Below are positions 63,601 to 64,000 of a stretch of 64,000 nucleotides of DNA, piece after piece; the stretch's first letter is position 1; each line of letters opens with the position of its first letter. The translations under genes and the position numbers were made by a program. The stretch comes from Enoplosus armatus (taxonomy: Eukaryota > Chordata > Actinopteri > Centrarchiformes > Enoplosidae), in NCBI RefSeq assembly GCF_043641665.1, contig NC_092182.1:21947241-22011240 (forward strand), read 5' to 3'. Below the pieces are notes generated by a model. The model was not told where the DNA came from. It worked only from the letters and a program-made list of their open reading frames with translations, and made no database searches.

Positions 63601-64000
63601 TGCTGCTGCTTGTGACTGCTGCACTGTTTATAAGGTCAGTAGCTCAGCAACCACCTGTCTGCTACAGTCGTTCGATAAGCTCAATGCATAAGGTAACGTA
63701 CATTAACTGAGCTGTTACACATAAACATTACAACAACGGCTAAGCTGACAATGGTGTTGTCAGCTACCAATTAGGCCAGCCCTAACGCTACAGATTCGGT
63801 CAGAGACAATGAGGATTCAATACACCCAGTTCAGCCGTGTGGAATTTGCATTAAAGATTTGTTTGTACATGTACCACCTACTCTCGCCACCTAACCAAGC
63901 CGCCTCATGCATGAGCATTTACGTCTATGTTTATCTCAATATGTTTACATGTTGATTTAAATGTTGTGTCACCAAACTCAAACGTGCATTATTTTTGCAA

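Larger units (their letters stand above)
54916..64000 (-). other. plxna2: plxna2 intron upstream of W1 (5' part of gene off-window)
   Basis: Nine kilobases with no plexin exon on the minus strand. It holds a repeat fragment at 55940-56145, the longest microsatellite of the window (57609-57678), a CTCCTC array near 57973-57990, CA-rich sequence at 58450-58560, and a TAAT-rich block at 60840-61060. Confidence 0.65.

Noticed and set aside
55000..64000. Additional sema-domain exons of plxna2
   Set aside because: No minus-strand segment carries the expected conserved blocks, and the longer open frames (57113-57460, 60167-60385) have no plexin character.

Overview
The window is vertebrate, almost certainly teleost (probably percomorph), genomic DNA. 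The evidence is a multi-exon gene with consensus GT-AG introns mostly of 0.3-2.5 kb, abundant (CA/GT)n microsatellites, and several interspersed repeat families that I recognise from fish genomes. There is no bacterial, plasmid or viral gene organisation, and no CRISPR, operon or rRNA.

The dominant feature is the 3' three-quarters of a class A plexin gene on the minus strand, best identified as plxna2 (plexin A2, a semaphorin receptor). I could place 29 coding exons (called W1 to W29 here, 5' to 3'), from 54915 down to a stop codon at 15117-15115. They sum to 4,329 nt (1,442 codons plus stop) in one continuous frame, and every junction has GT/AG ends and matching phase. They encode, in order, the last blade of the sema domain, three PSI repeats, the IPT/TIG repeats, one transmembrane helix, and the cytoplasmic split RasGAP-like domain with its inserted Rho-GTPase-binding domain. 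The exons for the signal peptide and most of the sema domain (about 450 residues by comparison with the roughly 1,890-residue family) lie beyond the right edge; the intron that leads to them exceeds 9 kb. A 3' UTR of unknown length lies below 15115.

At 5.2-5.45 kb, also on the minus strand, is an isolated promoter and first exon: a TATA box, a 5' UTR without upstream ATG, an ATG in strong Kozak context, a signal-peptide-like stretch and a perfect GTAAGT donor. The rest of that gene would lie left of the window. In human, the gene next downstream of PLXNA2 in the same orientation is CD34, so a fish cd34 is the leading but unproven identity.

Everything else is intergenic or intronic: a decayed L2-type LINE in one plexin intron (30.6-31.9 kb), a tRNA-derived SINE relic (23.0-23.2 kb), two elements with terminal inverted repeats (13.6 and 45.6-46.0 kb), pieces of other dispersed fish repeats, microsatellites, homopolymers, two strong hairpins near 1.0-1.3 kb, and stretches that may be conserved regulatory DNA. 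Apart from the plexin exons and the candidate first exon, I found no open reading frame that I consider a real gene.
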